In this document: positions 43,701 to 58,700 of the stretch, piece by piece
Layout: each line of letters begins with the position of its first letter
How positions within the stretch are numbered: the stretch's first letter is position 1
NCBI GenBank assembly: GCA_002633005.1
Contig: NMRA01000159.1
Span: 175,633-239,632 of the forward strand
Source: Phoronis australis
Taxonomy: Eukaryota > Phoronida > Phoronidae
Direction: 5' to 3'
Length of the DNA: 64,000 nucleotides
Position numbers and translations under genes: made by a program
The notes under the pieces: generated by a model
What the model saw: the letters and a program-made list of their open reading frames with translations, nothing else
Told to the model about the DNA's origin: nothing
Databases searched by the model: none

Positions 43701-46700
43701 TGTCAGCTGTCTCTTCATCTGATGTCGAGTCGTCATTTTCAACCTTTAATGCAGCGCACAAACTTACTCCTTCCATCGCTCCGAGGGCTCTGAAGATCGA
43801 TGCTCTGCAGGTTTCACCGTGGCTAACATATTCAGTCGCTTACCAAAAGTATTTGTTGTATCATGTAAGCGTTGTCGTTGGAGACAATTTATCCTCTCTT
43901 AAAGGATTGTTACCCTTTGTAATTCTCATAAGTTCTCTTGCATCCATTGCATACTCGGTCGTCGTATTTCAATATCATAGTCCTTGTGTGTTGCTGGACT
44001 AACTTCATGGTGTTCTCGTTGTTCGTCGCCGTAGTTCCTGTGTATTGCTGCGTCACCTCCGTGGATGCCTGATCGCTGTGTTCTTCATCTCCCTCACCGA
44101 GAACACTGGGTGTACAGGTGTATTATCTTTTTGGTAACTTGTAGCGTTAGAAACATTAACTGGTTGGGATGCTAACCCGGCCAATCCACTGTCTCTCCAG
44201 AATGTCACCCCTCATTCCAGATCGTCACCTGTCTCGCCAGGTCCTCACTTCCCTTTCCAAATTGTCTAGCAGCCTATTTCTGGTTATCACTAGACCCTAT
44301 TCAGACGCGTATATTTATAAGAGGGTTCTCATGAGTTTTAAATCAGGCGTTCTGTGCCATGGGCCCGACCTATATGGCCTGTGCGCGTCCGATACTCTTC
44401 AGGTATCGGACCGCCTGTAGCGTTTTTTCTTTACGATTGGTGTGATTACCCTAACTAAGGACAACTGTTGTCTGAAATTTTATGCTAGCTACGTGAACGA
44501 TGTCTATTTGAGCTTGTTTCTCATGGTTGAATTCTGGTTTCGTAGGGCGACCTCCCACAGGCCATTGAAATGTGAGAGAACCAAGATTTGTAAAAAGATC
44601 TGAGGGCATTTCACTCGAAGATCCCATAAATTTCGTGTTTTTTTCAACAGGTGGTATAACAAGACCAATGTCACCAAAACGCAGAGCCAAAGGGAGAATG
44701 AAGCGCTTAAAAAGATGGAAATATATTATGCGCAAATAGCAAACGGGGTAAGTGAGGTGCTAGTAAAGTGTTAGAAATTTAAAGTTAGGAAGTCACTAAA
44801 CATTTGAAACTAAATTTGGATGAAGTATTATTTCACTTGATTCTCGCTGTGACTACGTCGTGGCTACATGGGATTTTTCCCATAGCAACATCTACAAAAA
44901 TAAGATAGTTAAGCTTTAATGAAAAATTTCCGCTGTATAAAGCTATCCGACCATCAGACATTGGATAGCGTAGCATACACGAATCACTGTGAACGCACTA
45001 CACAGATTTAGACCGAGACAGCTGCAGTTTGAGAGATAAATTTCAGATCGTCTTAACAGGTATAGCAAGTAAGACATTAGAGAGAATTTTCGCCACGGAA
45101 GAGTGGCTTTACGTTTTATTTGTGGTATCGTGGATGACAACATTAAGCCTGCCACGAAGTGGAAGTGTCCAGTGCCCCAGACACCAGGTGTCGCCACTCC
45201 ACCTTTTGCATCGTGTGCAGATCTTCTTGCTACTCCCTGTCTTGCCACGTTCTGTGCTGTTTCCTTACAAAGGCACTTCTTCTCATCTTTTGTCACCTGC
45301 TGAGTGATCTTGCAGTTAATGACTTATAAATTCAACTCAGCAAGTTCAGTCAAAACGGTAATCGCGTTTTTAGTTCATTATTTTGTCTTTTTCTTGGGTC
45401 AGCCATTTTGTCTTTACCATGGTTACAAGAATTATGGGTATTGTCTTATATGGTATCCTTTTTGCTATCCACCGAATAGTTATCCGAACCTTATCCAAAT
45501 TTTGTGCAACCCAAATTTACACGCCGGGTAATTATCTGGCGTGTAATGCAGCATGTAACTGGTTACGGGGGCTAGTTGATTTTGTCTCTCTAGGATACCG
45601 GGAATGTATGTGTGGCCATTCAGTGTATACACAAAATTCATATCTTGGGACTATGGAATGGAAGTGACTGGTGATTGTGTCACAAAAGTATATGCATGGG
45701 TGTTGCTAGTTGTTTGGAGGACATGCAGTATAGATTTCGCCCAAAACACACTAAAAATGTTATCCTTAAGTTTGGGAGGTGGAAGCCAAACCAATTTTAG
45801 GGCTTACGTGGATTAATTTTCTTCCGGTAGCCGATATCCAACAATGGATGTTTTGTGTTCACAAAAATCATGCAACGAATTTGCTGGAAAATTATCTCTC
45901 AAGCTTGGTTGATCATTGATGAAAATATACACTGAGGAGTTGAGAGTGTGTTTTCCATATCCTAAAGGTATACCGTACGAAACAGAAAGCACAGAGCTCA
46001 TGCAGACTGTATAAAATATGTTTGTGACTAACTTAAATCATTTGAATATATTTAGTCATGCATAATTGGGACGTACAACGTACTAAAGCTATACTCATGA
46101 CTAGAGCTCTAGTAAGGATTACAGGTTTAATCATTGACTAGAGCGTTAGTCATGACAGGAAATGTAGACAGTTAAGTCATAGACTAAGGGTTTAGTACGT
46201 CCCAATTATGTAAATGGAGTGACTAAAACGTGACTGAATCTATTTAAGTGCACTCACGCAAAGTCCCTGATAACATTTCAGTCATGACTAGAGTGGTTGT
46301 TAAAATATGACTAATAGGTGACAAATAGTTGAATAAAATGCACGTGACTGACATAAGGCAAGGGTTAAGTTACAGATTTTGACTCTCGTGAACTTTGTAT
46401 CTCTTACAGATAAACCTCTGGTACAGAAACCTCAAGAGACATTCTTTGAAACTCGAGGTTGTTCTCTCGGCCATCTACATCGCCAAGGTGATTACAGTCT
46501 TTCATATCGAGACTTGGCGTGCAGAATTAGGGACACTGTTGAACAGATTTCAGTCCTATGCCCTACTCGATACGTGTAAAAATTAAGTTGAGCCGTTCGT
46601 GTAATCGAAGTTAACATGCATAATATTGCATTCATGCCAAGTCACCCGAATACCTGCATACCCTTCTACAAATGTTGATGGCCACAGAAATGTTAGTCCA

Positions 46701-49700
46701 AACTTTGACCTTTTTCTCAAGGAATTCCTCTTAATCAATGTTAGCAATTTTTATGTATCGCTTACAAATCTTGTTGCTTCTGGTTTCAATATCTGTACAT
46801 GTTTTTGTTTTTAATATGTTCGTAATAGCATATCTAAATATTTGAATACTTACATTAGATATAGATATTAGTTACATGTACATGTATATAGTTCTATGTA
46901 TACTACTTTCATCTATGAGCTGTCTACAACCCTGATGTACAGTAATGCTTTGCTATTTCTGGGTTTGTCATTGTTTCCTTGTCTCGTTCTGTGTATTCTT
47001 CAATAAACATACATGTATATCACCTTAAAAACGAAACGCCAAACTATATATGTTAAGGCATGAGCTAATTTTAAACTAGCACGTACAACGTTGTAAGCCT
47101 TGAATCAGTGCTTTTTAGAAGAAAATACAAGCAAGAGTTTTAACACACGTCTCGTCAGATGGCTTGTTATATCAACAGTATTCCTTTCAAGACGCGAAAG
47201 GAATCGCTATGGACAGAATCCATGGACACCCTATCAGTTACACCGGGAAGAGCACGGAGGTTGCTGGATGCTGGGAATTCGTTGAATCACCTCGTAACGT
47301 GGATCAATAACAAGAATGTCACTGCATCGTTACCGACATTCGACCATGCCATGCTTTTGACGGGGTAAGAATACTGCAGAATTAAACACAAAGACTGACG
47401 CAAAGCTACATGCAATTGTCTGTTTACAGATTCAAATCGTTTAATATCCCGGACTACTTAGGTTTGTTCTCTCTCTGAGAAAGAGTTTCTGAGGTTGAGT
47501 ATTTTGATTAATTAATTTTCGTTATAGGTAGTGAGTAAAAAGACTACTTCTTATTAGAAATACAAACCGGCGTCGTTTATGAATTCGACACAGAGAAAAT
47601 TTCCAGCCTGACTGCTCTTCACTTTCACGAAATACGCTCTATTTTGCAACCGTTCATTCGAGGCGTATTTGTTTGTTCATGTTGGAAATAGTGTAAGAAT
47701 GCTCTCTCGGTCAGAAATATTTGATAAAATAGTTTGTCGCTTAAAGTTATAATTGTGGGCTACTAACTACAGTTGTATGCTAATATATAGCAGGAACTAT
47801 ACGACAATGCTATCTGAACAACATCTGCACTAAACAAAGTGCAGTTGCATTTGTTGACAACTTGTAAATGCAAAAACAAACAAAAAAAATCCTGCAAGTA
47901 GGGGAGCTTTGCACTATTGACGTACCTTGGGGGCTCACATAGCCCGCATCCTGCCGCACCAAGTCACGATACTTACTAGACACGGCTGAGCGATTTACGG
48001 CGGATCATTTTCAACACAAAAGTCGTTCGTAAAACATTTGGCCAATTTCAATATACTTGGTAGTCACATCGTCGCTATACATGTATGTTGTATTTTTAAC
48101 TAATTTGGCCAAGGAATGACAGAGACAAGGAACTTCCGCTTTAAGGGAAACTAAGTTCAGTTGTGCGCTCACGTGCTATCGCACTGCCGGTCACAGCGCA
48201 TGTATGGTGTGGAACAGCGTTCGGGAATTTTGATAGCCTCAATTTTCACCTCGGAGGTGTTTGATTATCTACGCAGGAATATACTCACTTCAAGAGGAAA
48301 TCTGTGACTACGATGATATCCTACGTGTATGAAAACATGAGCTATCCCATGCGGAGCATCCTGATCATTTCCATAGCACATGTTTCCGTCGTTATCTGCG
48401 CATGTGCGAACGTCGGTCACAAGGCTAATTTATTCCTCAATCTGAAAGTAACATCACGTGCCATTCTATTGACGTGAGTACATAACGGTCACCTCCGAGG
48501 GTAATTGAGGATCAACGAGAGTACCCTAAGTCTTCCAAATCGAAACTAAGCATCCGGAGCTCCTCGAGTACATTCACTGCCTCAAATTATTTCTTGGGAG
48601 TGTTTCATGTCTGCACACGGGTGAGCACCAATTACTACACTACAGCACTGGTAGATTATGTCTTCAGCCTAGCAGGTCTCAAAAGTACGTCGTACGCTAT
48701 GGCCATTATCAATCATTAGTCTGACTTCTGACTCCGTACTGTTTATTGTAATGGGGGAATCCCAGCTCATTCGACAACAATCTCCATTTTGAGCCACATG
48801 ACTTGTTGCAATGACTGAAGCTTGCACGTGCGCAGATATATGAAACACCTCCAAGGGACAGTGTTAGGCTACAAGAATGCCAGATGTGGCCAGCAATCGG
48901 CCTAACGCCAATGAGATCAGCAATAAAAGATGAGCAATTGCGTAATAGCTAAAAATAATTGACTATCTTTTGTCGTTTTAAGGTATGATTTATGGGATCT
49001 GATGATGGTGGCAGGCGATGAAGTTGCTGGGATGGCAATGATCAATAAAATGTGTTTTAGAGAAAGCGTGTCTATTGTGGAGGACCCGGGAGGTTTCGTT
49101 GCTATTCCCTCCTGCGTGCATGAACTCGCTCACAGGTAGGAATGAACTGGCTCTCGGGGATAATCGCCTGCTCGGTAAGCTGGTACTTGACTTCGGATAA
49201 ATGCTACGTGTTTATTCGTATCATTCTATGATAAATTGGACGTCATGTTGCTTGACGTATCACTAAAGTTTACATACCAATAATGATCTCACACGTCTTA
49301 TGGCGCTGTTCGGTTCCACTGTGACCCGACAATATTTTGTGAGCTCATGCTATCCACCTGGCCAATAATTTCATATATGTTTAGGAAATCCTTTTATTAA
49401 GGTGATGCTTCTTGCTACGGAACATAGGGCTTACGGTGGCAGTGGCGGATTGAGGGGGGAGGGGGGGGGGGCAAGGGGGCCATGNNNNNNNNNNNNNNNN
49501 NNNNNNNNNNNNNNNNNNNNNNNNNNNNNNNNNNNNNNNNNNNNNNNNNNNNNNNNNNNNNNNNNNNNNNNNNNNNNNNNNNNNNNNNNNNNNNNNNNNN
49601 AAGGGGGCCATGCCCCCTAAAATTCTCCCACATACCATTTGGCAATTCGGGGTGTGAATTGCATATGGGCACACCCAGGGGGACTCGGGGGCGAATGCAC

Positions 49701-52700
49701 AATGCACAGGCCTTGAACGAACCCCGTTTACCGTCCCTTTTTTAGTAATAAGGTCCACAAACCCAAAAATTCGAGACCACTGCCTCCCTACATTTGAGGC
49801 TGAGCCCGCATGTGGCGAAATTCTGTGCCCTGGCCCAAGAACTCAAAATCCTGGATCCGCCCCTGGGTGGTATCTTTGTTTAGTACAAACAAGGCCAGTT
49901 TAGAACTGTTATCATCGAAAATTTCTTCCGAACAAATATCGTCCATAATTTCGGAATATTTTGCGCTCCAAAGATTCTAAACATTGTCAAGTGGAGGATC
50001 ATCTGCTTGCTATTCAGCGATTCAGGAAGCCGGCGGTGGTTACTACCGCCGCCTAGCTGGCCGGCTTAACTCAAGGTCACCAAGACGCAGTATAACAATT
50101 ACGAAAGTTTACATTTCCTTAAATTATATACACACATGATAAAGCTCTGCCTGAGCTATAACGCGATTATGTACCTAGGGCTATGAATATAAAAAATATA
50201 TTTTTAACACTAGGCCGATGCCTTGAGAGAAGAGTCACAATTTTACTGTCATGACTTGATGGCGTACAATTGCTACAGACGTACAACATCAACCAATTAA
50301 TTCGTCAATAATTATCATATTGTAAATATTACATGTTTAAAACATCCTTAGTTCTGAAAAACAAGAGTTTTACCAAAATTCCAGAAATAAATATGCAATA
50401 ATGGAATATTCCATGTCTTTATTGGGTTATTAACTAATTAGTCAACTGAGTAACCTGTAGTTTTAATAATTAACATCAAAAAGGAATGAACCAGAGAGGC
50501 ACACAGTGTATAAATCACTAATTAAACCAACAGGAAAATAATTTCAACTATTCAAAAGATTGCTACCGGATATGGATCCTTCAAAGTTGCTGTGAAGAAT
50601 TAAGTCAGCGTTTCATCCAAAATTATGCAAGTTTATGTATTAATTGGACCGTTGGTTTCGCTTGGAACAAATACATTTTAGTAAAATTTCGAGATGCAAT
50701 GGCATTCACGAGAAACATGACAAACTACGTACTCCAACTATTTACGCAAAAAGTTGCAGATACTTGTTTTCCGAAAAATAAAAGAGACTTACACTTAATG
50801 CGTAGCTTTGAAATATTCTGTGGATAGCTTGCAACTTAAGACTTTACACAGAAATTTTAGTGATACGGACACATTAAGTGTGCGCCATTGTAAATTAGAG
50901 GCATTGGTACATTAGTTTAGGATTTCTGTTATGCCACACGAAAGAAAGTGAACCCTGGTTAACAAAAGTATTCATAACAAAGAAAACACTTGTTGAATAG
51001 TTATTAACATTAAAGAATGAAAAAACGGCACAAGTGAATTGAAAAGCAAACGTGCGGATGGAAACCAGGACATCTGGGTTCTTGCGAAAACGCAAGAGTA
51101 AAATTTTCGCCGCAACCCAAAACTCATTCTTGTCAACGAGAAATTACAGGAGCCGTACCACCCAACGAACACTGGACGAGTTGTTGTTCTATAGTCGAAC
51201 GGGAAATTGTGAACGCCGCAAAAGCCCATGAGCCTCGCCATTTTTTAGTCTAAACGGAAAATGGGACTATGCTGTGAGCTTTAGTCAGAAATGTTTCTCG
51301 GAGCGGCCTCTTCTTATCACGCCTATTGAGAATTTAAACAGCTGCTCAATAGAAAACTACATGTACATGTATACGTGCAATATTTTCTTTTACAAGTCTA
51401 GGGGCCTATCACGATGGGTTGCCTTATAATTTCTGCAACAGTCGTGACCGTTACGTCATGTCGGCGACACAGGGTCTTGCTACCTCCGACAACTACAAAA
51501 GGAAATTCACTTTTTCAACATGCTCCATTCGTTCGATGAAACATTTTATCGGCAACCTTAACTAGTAAGTAACTTTTAAAGTACTATATAGGGAGACGTA
51601 TTTTACTTATTAAATGTCAGTTATCAAAACATAATGTACCACAATTGGAGTTTAAACACCCCAAAAGCGCAAGAAGGTGTGCCCGACATTTTTTGATTTA
51701 GCATGCATCCGCTATGCATTCAAAATTGTAAATCAAATTAGTCCTCGCCAGGGAGGTGTTTGTAAGAGGTTTTTATGTTGCAATCACTACCATGACAATT
51801 TTTGCAAAGATGAACATGCTTTCGGTAAAAGTGTTAATGATATGTCAAACTTTTAAGGTGTTAACTTGAATTCATCCTTTACTGCAAGTCTATGAAAACT
51901 TCAACCCCTGGAAATGCTGAATGTTACTAAAGTACACTGCTTATTCTATTCGAAAAACCTGGCTTGAATTCTCAAGAGTCTAGGCTCAGACGGAATTTGT
52001 CGTTATACGCTCAGTCTATTTTTGTAGTCATATTTTTATTTGCAGAACTTGTATTCCTTGTACATGTACATGTGTAACCGGTCTATTGTTTACGAAGAGT
52101 GTGCACTCGAATCTACTTTTTGGCACCTTCTTACGCATTTATTTCCGCCACTGTTCCTTTTAATGGGCATGATAGTCCAACGTAGAGGAATATTTTTGTG
52201 ATTCACGTGGCTTGTGTCTTTAGACAGCTTGAGGTGCATAGGGCCGCCGTGATTGCCCGCCATCTGGCCTGATTGGTAGCCTTAATTCGAATCTCGTTCC
52301 ATGACATGCCAATAGAGAGGTGTTTAGATGTCACAATTCTTCTTCAATTTTCCAAAGTCAACATCGCTTTCGTCACCCTTGGGGGTTCCAGTTAAGGGCA
52401 AGCTTGGAGGTATTAGTATTGGGCTTTCGTAGCGTGTGTCCAATCCACCTCCATGTCCTCCTCTTGATGTGGATCTCTGTGGCTTCTTGGCTGGCCCCGT
52501 TCCACTCAGCTTCATTTGTCCCTCTGTCACACCACTTGATTTGCATGGTTTGCGAGGACATCTCTTTTATGAAAACTTGGACTTTGTTGTTGATGGATTT
52601 AGTAGCAAGTCGCCATGACACTAAGCCGTAAAGTAGGTGACTTGACATTTGAGTTGAAGATGTTGAATTTAGTTCTCATGGAGCATGTTTTTGATTTCCA

Positions 52701-55700
52701 AACGCATGGCGTGTGCTTGGAGGCCCTTCTTAATACGGGCCTTGATGTCTTCCTCTGTTCCGCTCTAATACTAATCAGATACATGTAGGCGAAGGACTGG
52801 ACATCTACTGTAGATCTTTCTCAGGCCACTGAGATGCTGTCACTTTGCCCAGTGTTTACGCACATCGTCTTGGTGTTCTCGGCGTTGATGTGAAAGCCAA
52901 CCTGTTTGTCTGCATCCGAGATCGCCAGAGTCTTACGTTGAGTGTCCTGTTGTCAGTGAGCTAGTAGGCAGAGGTCATCTGCATACTCTGAGTTGTCAGG
53001 GCAATTGTATACCAGTTGGTGGGACGGAGAATGCGGTGCGTATTTACTGTACATGTATGTTGCCAATTTCCAACACAAGCGTTTTGAGAGATATATGGAG
53101 AACTGCCCCTTCATGCTGTAAACATTTTCCGTGAATGGGACGGTGCGAGGAAACAGATCTGCAACAATGACTATAGTCGTGGTTTCAATGAAAACTGTTT
53201 CACCCAGGGTGTACTCTCCGATTATCACGCACGGGAATCAATAATTCAATGGTATATTCAAGATTACCATTATAAAGGTAAAAATTGGCAAAGAAATTAA
53301 TTTTAATATAAATATATGATGCCTTTGTACACTGTCTTGGCGATAAATATAGGTTATCCCACATACAAAGGAATACTACTGCCATATCCTAATGAGAATT
53401 TATTTCATTTGGGAATGTCACAACGAGACCGATGTTCGATTTGGACATTCCCAAATGAAATTAATCGAGATAGGATATCGCAGTGCTATTCCTATTTATT
53501 TAGGATAATCTTATTAACCCAAACATATGAACTTATTTGCATCTTCGCGGCGATATCTTGTTGCCATGGGCTTCGGTTTGTTGTTATATGCCATGCGCGG
53601 TTATTTATGAGCGACCGAGAAGTGTTGAATAAGTAGTAAAGTTTTATTTCACATTGAATTTATAAGAGTTTTGAGATATACAAGTTAAAGCACTGAACCA
53701 TTCAATAATACTAAACGTTCGCGGGAAACTTAGAAACAGTTCACCCGCGAAAATAAAAGTTGAAACATTAACTGAACAGTTGTGCAGCATTGTATCGTTT
53801 TAACTTCGATGATTTTTTTAGTTAACTTCGTTTCCTAGCTTCCGGAATGTAAATGCATATAGTAATAGATGTATTTTCCCGTGTTGACCAAAGCAATGAA
53901 AAGAACGGTGGCGCTTGAGCTGATTCGCAGAACTTAGGGGTAAGAACTCTATCGTAAAAAGCAGGCGTGCGTTCAGTAGACGCTAGGACCTACGCTAGGA
54001 CCTAGCTAAAAGCTAGTCAAAGTCACGTGTTCTCATTCAAAATGCACGGCAATATCTCACGTAATCTCGCGAAGTCTTGCCTTTTAGCGAGGTCCTAGCG
54101 TTACTGAACGGGAGGCAGATTTTACACTGCCAGCCAAGAAGAGTTGAGGAAAGCTGCGAGCAGACGATTGTGTCATTAAAAAACCCAATACTCGATATTA
54201 GGTCACAATTTCCTGTGAACACCTTAATTCTCAGTACAGATATATTGTACGCATCCATAAAAAGTTTCCGTAGGATTTATATTAGATTAACAGGTATGGC
54301 AGATTTTGTTGGCAGGGGACCGTGCGCTGACCTATTTAGGATGACTCAGATTGAAACCAGCGAGGTCAAAAAATAGCCCCCTGATTACCCTGCATCGGAA
54401 CTTTCATCGGTAAATCTTTACTGTTTTTAGAGCAGCAATACTGATCTTTCAAGAACAACGCCCTCTACCAATATTTTACGTAAGCCTAATGAATAAGGCA
54501 AAACATTTTTGGCGTTGTAAACGCCAATTTAAGGCCCCAGGAGAGTGCACAACAACGGTGAGTTACGCCCTATATACCGTTGTGCACGGATTGGCTCCAC
54601 TTACCCATATTTCACAGCTTATTATGGGTCATTGAATGCCCGTATTTACACATAGATGGGATACGTTGTATTATCTTGAATCTTTGGCTTGGACTGCCAC
54701 GTGAGTGCGAAGTCAAGGTGTTCAAAGAAGAGCAAATGTAGTAATTGTTTCCAACTAATGTCATCTTCCCACTTACTGTAAATGTGAAGAATAAAGTCAG
54801 CATGAGAATTGAAAACTGCAGAAAAATGTTACTTGTGTGTTAACATTTGCATGCATACAGACAGTGCAAAGACTTCTTCGAGTATTTCATAAATTGACTG
54901 CTACGTATTCTATGTTTCTGTCGTGCGCGAATGTTTTGGGTGGTCTCAGTTTTTGTAATTTTAAAACGGACAAAATTTGCGATGATGAACGCGACTTTTC
55001 TGTTCTAGTCGTAAAATGAACTGTTTGCTGGACAAGGCCACACACCTGAACAACGCGACGCACTTCCGGCAGCTGACGTCAGTTATGCCTGGTCAGATGT
55101 ACACTGTACACGAACAGTGCAAAGACTTACTAGGTCCTGAATCGTACTACACTGCGGTGAGTCTGCTACTTATCGTTTTATTTGGGCACTTGCGTCATTT
55201 AGCGAATGAAAACTATAATGTTTACCACTCGAGCGGCGCACGTTAGAGGGCTGATGGGGAGGGGGGGTGCTGCGCCGCCCATGGTCACATAGGTGGCGCA
55301 CCATAGGGGAGCTTGGGGAATATAGCCCTACTTATTTCAGTGCTGCGCTGCCCAATAGCCCCCACTTATTTCAGTGCTGCGCTGCCCATGCGCCACACAC
55401 GAACAATATACTATGGTTAGCCCATTTTCGTTATGTATTCCGTTATACATTTTTTAAATGTTCTTTTCATACTCTTTATGTAACGGTTTCTCCCCTTCTT
55501 CCAAAATTTGGGAGTTATCACGGAAATTGCCGTAGAGTCTCGTAACAGAGCATTGTATGTAATGCGGGATCCATTGCGTTTTCGGGTTTCTGTTCATATG
55601 TATGTCTGTATAAAGTGATGCACATTCGTTTAAAAATCGTTTAGGGCTCTATAGAGACCCAGGCACAACTTCTGAATTGTGTAAAATTTCGACCGTCAAT

Positions 55701-58700
55701 GCTGAACTAAATTGACACTGTCATAATTCAGAAGTTGTGTCAGTTTGGGCCGTTGTGTCAATTCTGACCTACCGTGCACGCTTTTTCAAAACAAGTGGAC
55801 TGTTAAAAATTCACAGTCCTCAGCCAAACCTTGCTCAGAATCTAGTTGAGCATTGAGACACTTTTTTAATGTTTATTACAAAATCTTCAATACAATGATT
55901 ATGCATAACCCAGAAAGCGCCAAGAGACATTATATCTGGGTTAAATAAATACAAAGAAATCTATATACAATTATTATATACAAATACATAAAATAAAAAA
56001 AACTCAAAAACGTGTATGGTACTGTGAATTTACAAATAAATACCCGTGGTTGACGTTTCATTTCGTGGTGGGGCACATTCAGGCTTGACCCTCATCAAGA
56101 GTGGAGGGTAAGCACCTCTGTACATGTAATGTGTTTCTTATAATCTTCAATTGGAAAACTCACCGGTGACGTCGTGATGACGGACTCCCCTCAATCGCTA
56201 TAGGCAGTAGGATTACATGTAGGTCTTTCGGCTTCACGAGTTACGGAGTAATGGAAACATCTCACCTTATTGCTAAAGCGATAATGCGTTAAGCATCTCG
56301 CATCACATTTGCTACAATTAGTACGAGCATTTTTGTCTCAAGAAGTCGGCTGACAATTATATATTCCGTTCTTTTCATTGTAGTGTGTTTCTTACGGTAC
56401 ATTTTGTGCTTGCCTAGAATGTCGACTTATCGAAAATTCGTGTGCCATGTAAATGCACTCACGTCACCTTACGTCACATCACGTGCATCGATTTCGCATA
56501 ACTCGCCAATCTTGACAAGCTTACTGGAAACCGTAAAAGGGTCAACGGTGGCAGCGCCTTTTGGGTCTTGATCACCATGGCAGCCTTTTGCCTTGTCTCT
56601 TGATCTGTTGAAATCCTACATGTAGTTTTATTCACTAGTAGGGCCTCTCGGAGCAAGGGGATATATGCTGGAAGATGTATTGTTTCGACCCGGTCAGAAA
56701 GAGAGTAATTCAACGAAGTTGGCTAGTTGCACGCGGAACAACATGCGGCGATAAGAAGGTGCCATTGACAGAGTTACTGCTTCTGTTAAGAACCTAGTTA
56801 AATCGACAATATTAATAGTTGGTAAACGAACGCTGATTCCAACGAGGGTAGGCAAGACCGTGATTGAAAGTGTGGGATTTTGTGTCGTGTGTATCACAAT
56901 TGAATTGTGCATCAAGTAATAAGCCGTAGGCCTACGCGTTGAAATTTTATTACGATCGCATGGACATTGGTTTGGTTTTAGTCAAAAGTCAGAATTCTGA
57001 TTACGAATATCCGTAAGTAAATGTTTTGTTTCAATCTAAAACCAGTTTTCGAATACTTCCATGTTGTGCAAATTTCACATGAAATGCAATTCGACTCTCC
57101 CACTCTATGACGCACGATCAACATCCGGATGTGTGATTTATGCCCTGCAACACTACGTGTACGTTGACTGTGTAGACAACGGCAAGGTAATAAAAAGCGC
57201 CAAAGTTTTTTAAAATGGTGCCTTTCTGCGCGTAGAAGTGAGCTTAATCTACGTGTACTTTTACTTAATCTACACGTACTTTTATTAAATTCACATACTC
57301 CAATCACACTCGTGCTCACAAATTAAGTGATTGAGAGCAAAACGATGATCGTTTAAGAGCTAAACGTTCGCGTAGGTTAAGTAAAAGAATGAGTAGATTA
57401 AGCAAAACTACGCGTAGATTAAGCAAATTTCAACGCGCAAAACGTAACTCGTTTAAGAACCTTTAAGCGCTTCACAAGCTAATGTTCTTCTCGCGGAAAT
57501 GCGTTCATGTTTATTTCTGATTGAGGCAATGCATGTACATGTATAAAAATGTAACACTGAAAGTCACAGCGGATAACAACGGGCGTGCTAAAGTTCTAAG
57601 AACAAGACAAATACCTGCCAACCCATTTCTATTGAAAAGAGGTAGGTTTGCGAACTGCTGAGCGCGTGTGCACACGCGTAGGATAGGGAATCCCCTCAAA
57701 AAATTTGAAAAAAATGAAGCAAAATGGTGCAATCTCCCTCACACAATTCGTTGAAAAATATTTGGAAATGAAAAAAAAATAATGTAAAAGATCAAAAGGT
57801 TTGAAATCATACCTCAGCCTCTACTGCCTTTAGATGCTTTGTTGAGCAGAATGGTGGCGTAATTTTCGAAGCACCCACCATGACGAAAGAATTGTTGATA
57901 TGCTTTTTAGTTTTTGACATAGAACACTTGCCGCCTAAATTTCTATGTTTTTTGACTATGGCGTGCAATGCCAAAAACTCCACCGTGGCTAACTGATAAG
58001 TCCGATGGGTAAATGCTACGATGTGCGTTTGTTTATCACCTAAACTAGAAGGTTTTACAAGCTAAGCAAACTAAACTTTCCCAAGGTGATTTAAACCTAC
58101 TTGCCCAACGCGTTATCCTTTTTTACTCTGATTACTCTGATGCTCTAATGGTGATCGTTTTACACATCGCTTGGATTTGCGTAACATTGACCAGGCAGAA
58201 AAGGATCCACCAGACGAAAATAAGTGTTTGATGGTGCCTTATTTTCTATAGGTTGGTATCTTAAAGGTTGCACAATGAGAACCAAGCTCCGACGAGATAA
58301 GAAATCAATTCTATATATCATCCGCCAGGTTGTGCATAATAATGGTTTCCAAATCATCCGTCTGACTTTGCTGAAGCTAGTTTTTATGCGCTCACATATC
58401 TATTTGTGGTCGCATATTGCCGTCATCTCGGTCTGGAAGTTCGGCGTCCGTCGTCCGGCGTCCTTAGCTGTATCTCCTAAACCCCTCACACGATTTTAAT
58501 GAGATTTAACAAATGTGTTTCTATAAAGCTGACGACGGTCGACGACGAATTTCGAACCTCTCCGGCAACCGGTGTGCCCCTAGTGGCAATTTTAGTTTTT
58601 TTACACGTACCTATGTATCTTCGGAGGTCCTCAACAGATTTTCATAAAATTCGGCAATTAGGCATCTGTTAGTGAGATGATGTAATCCTCCCGTTTTCGT

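Noticed and set aside
49402-49758. Frames reading through the N gap
   Set aside because: Artefacts of unknown bases.
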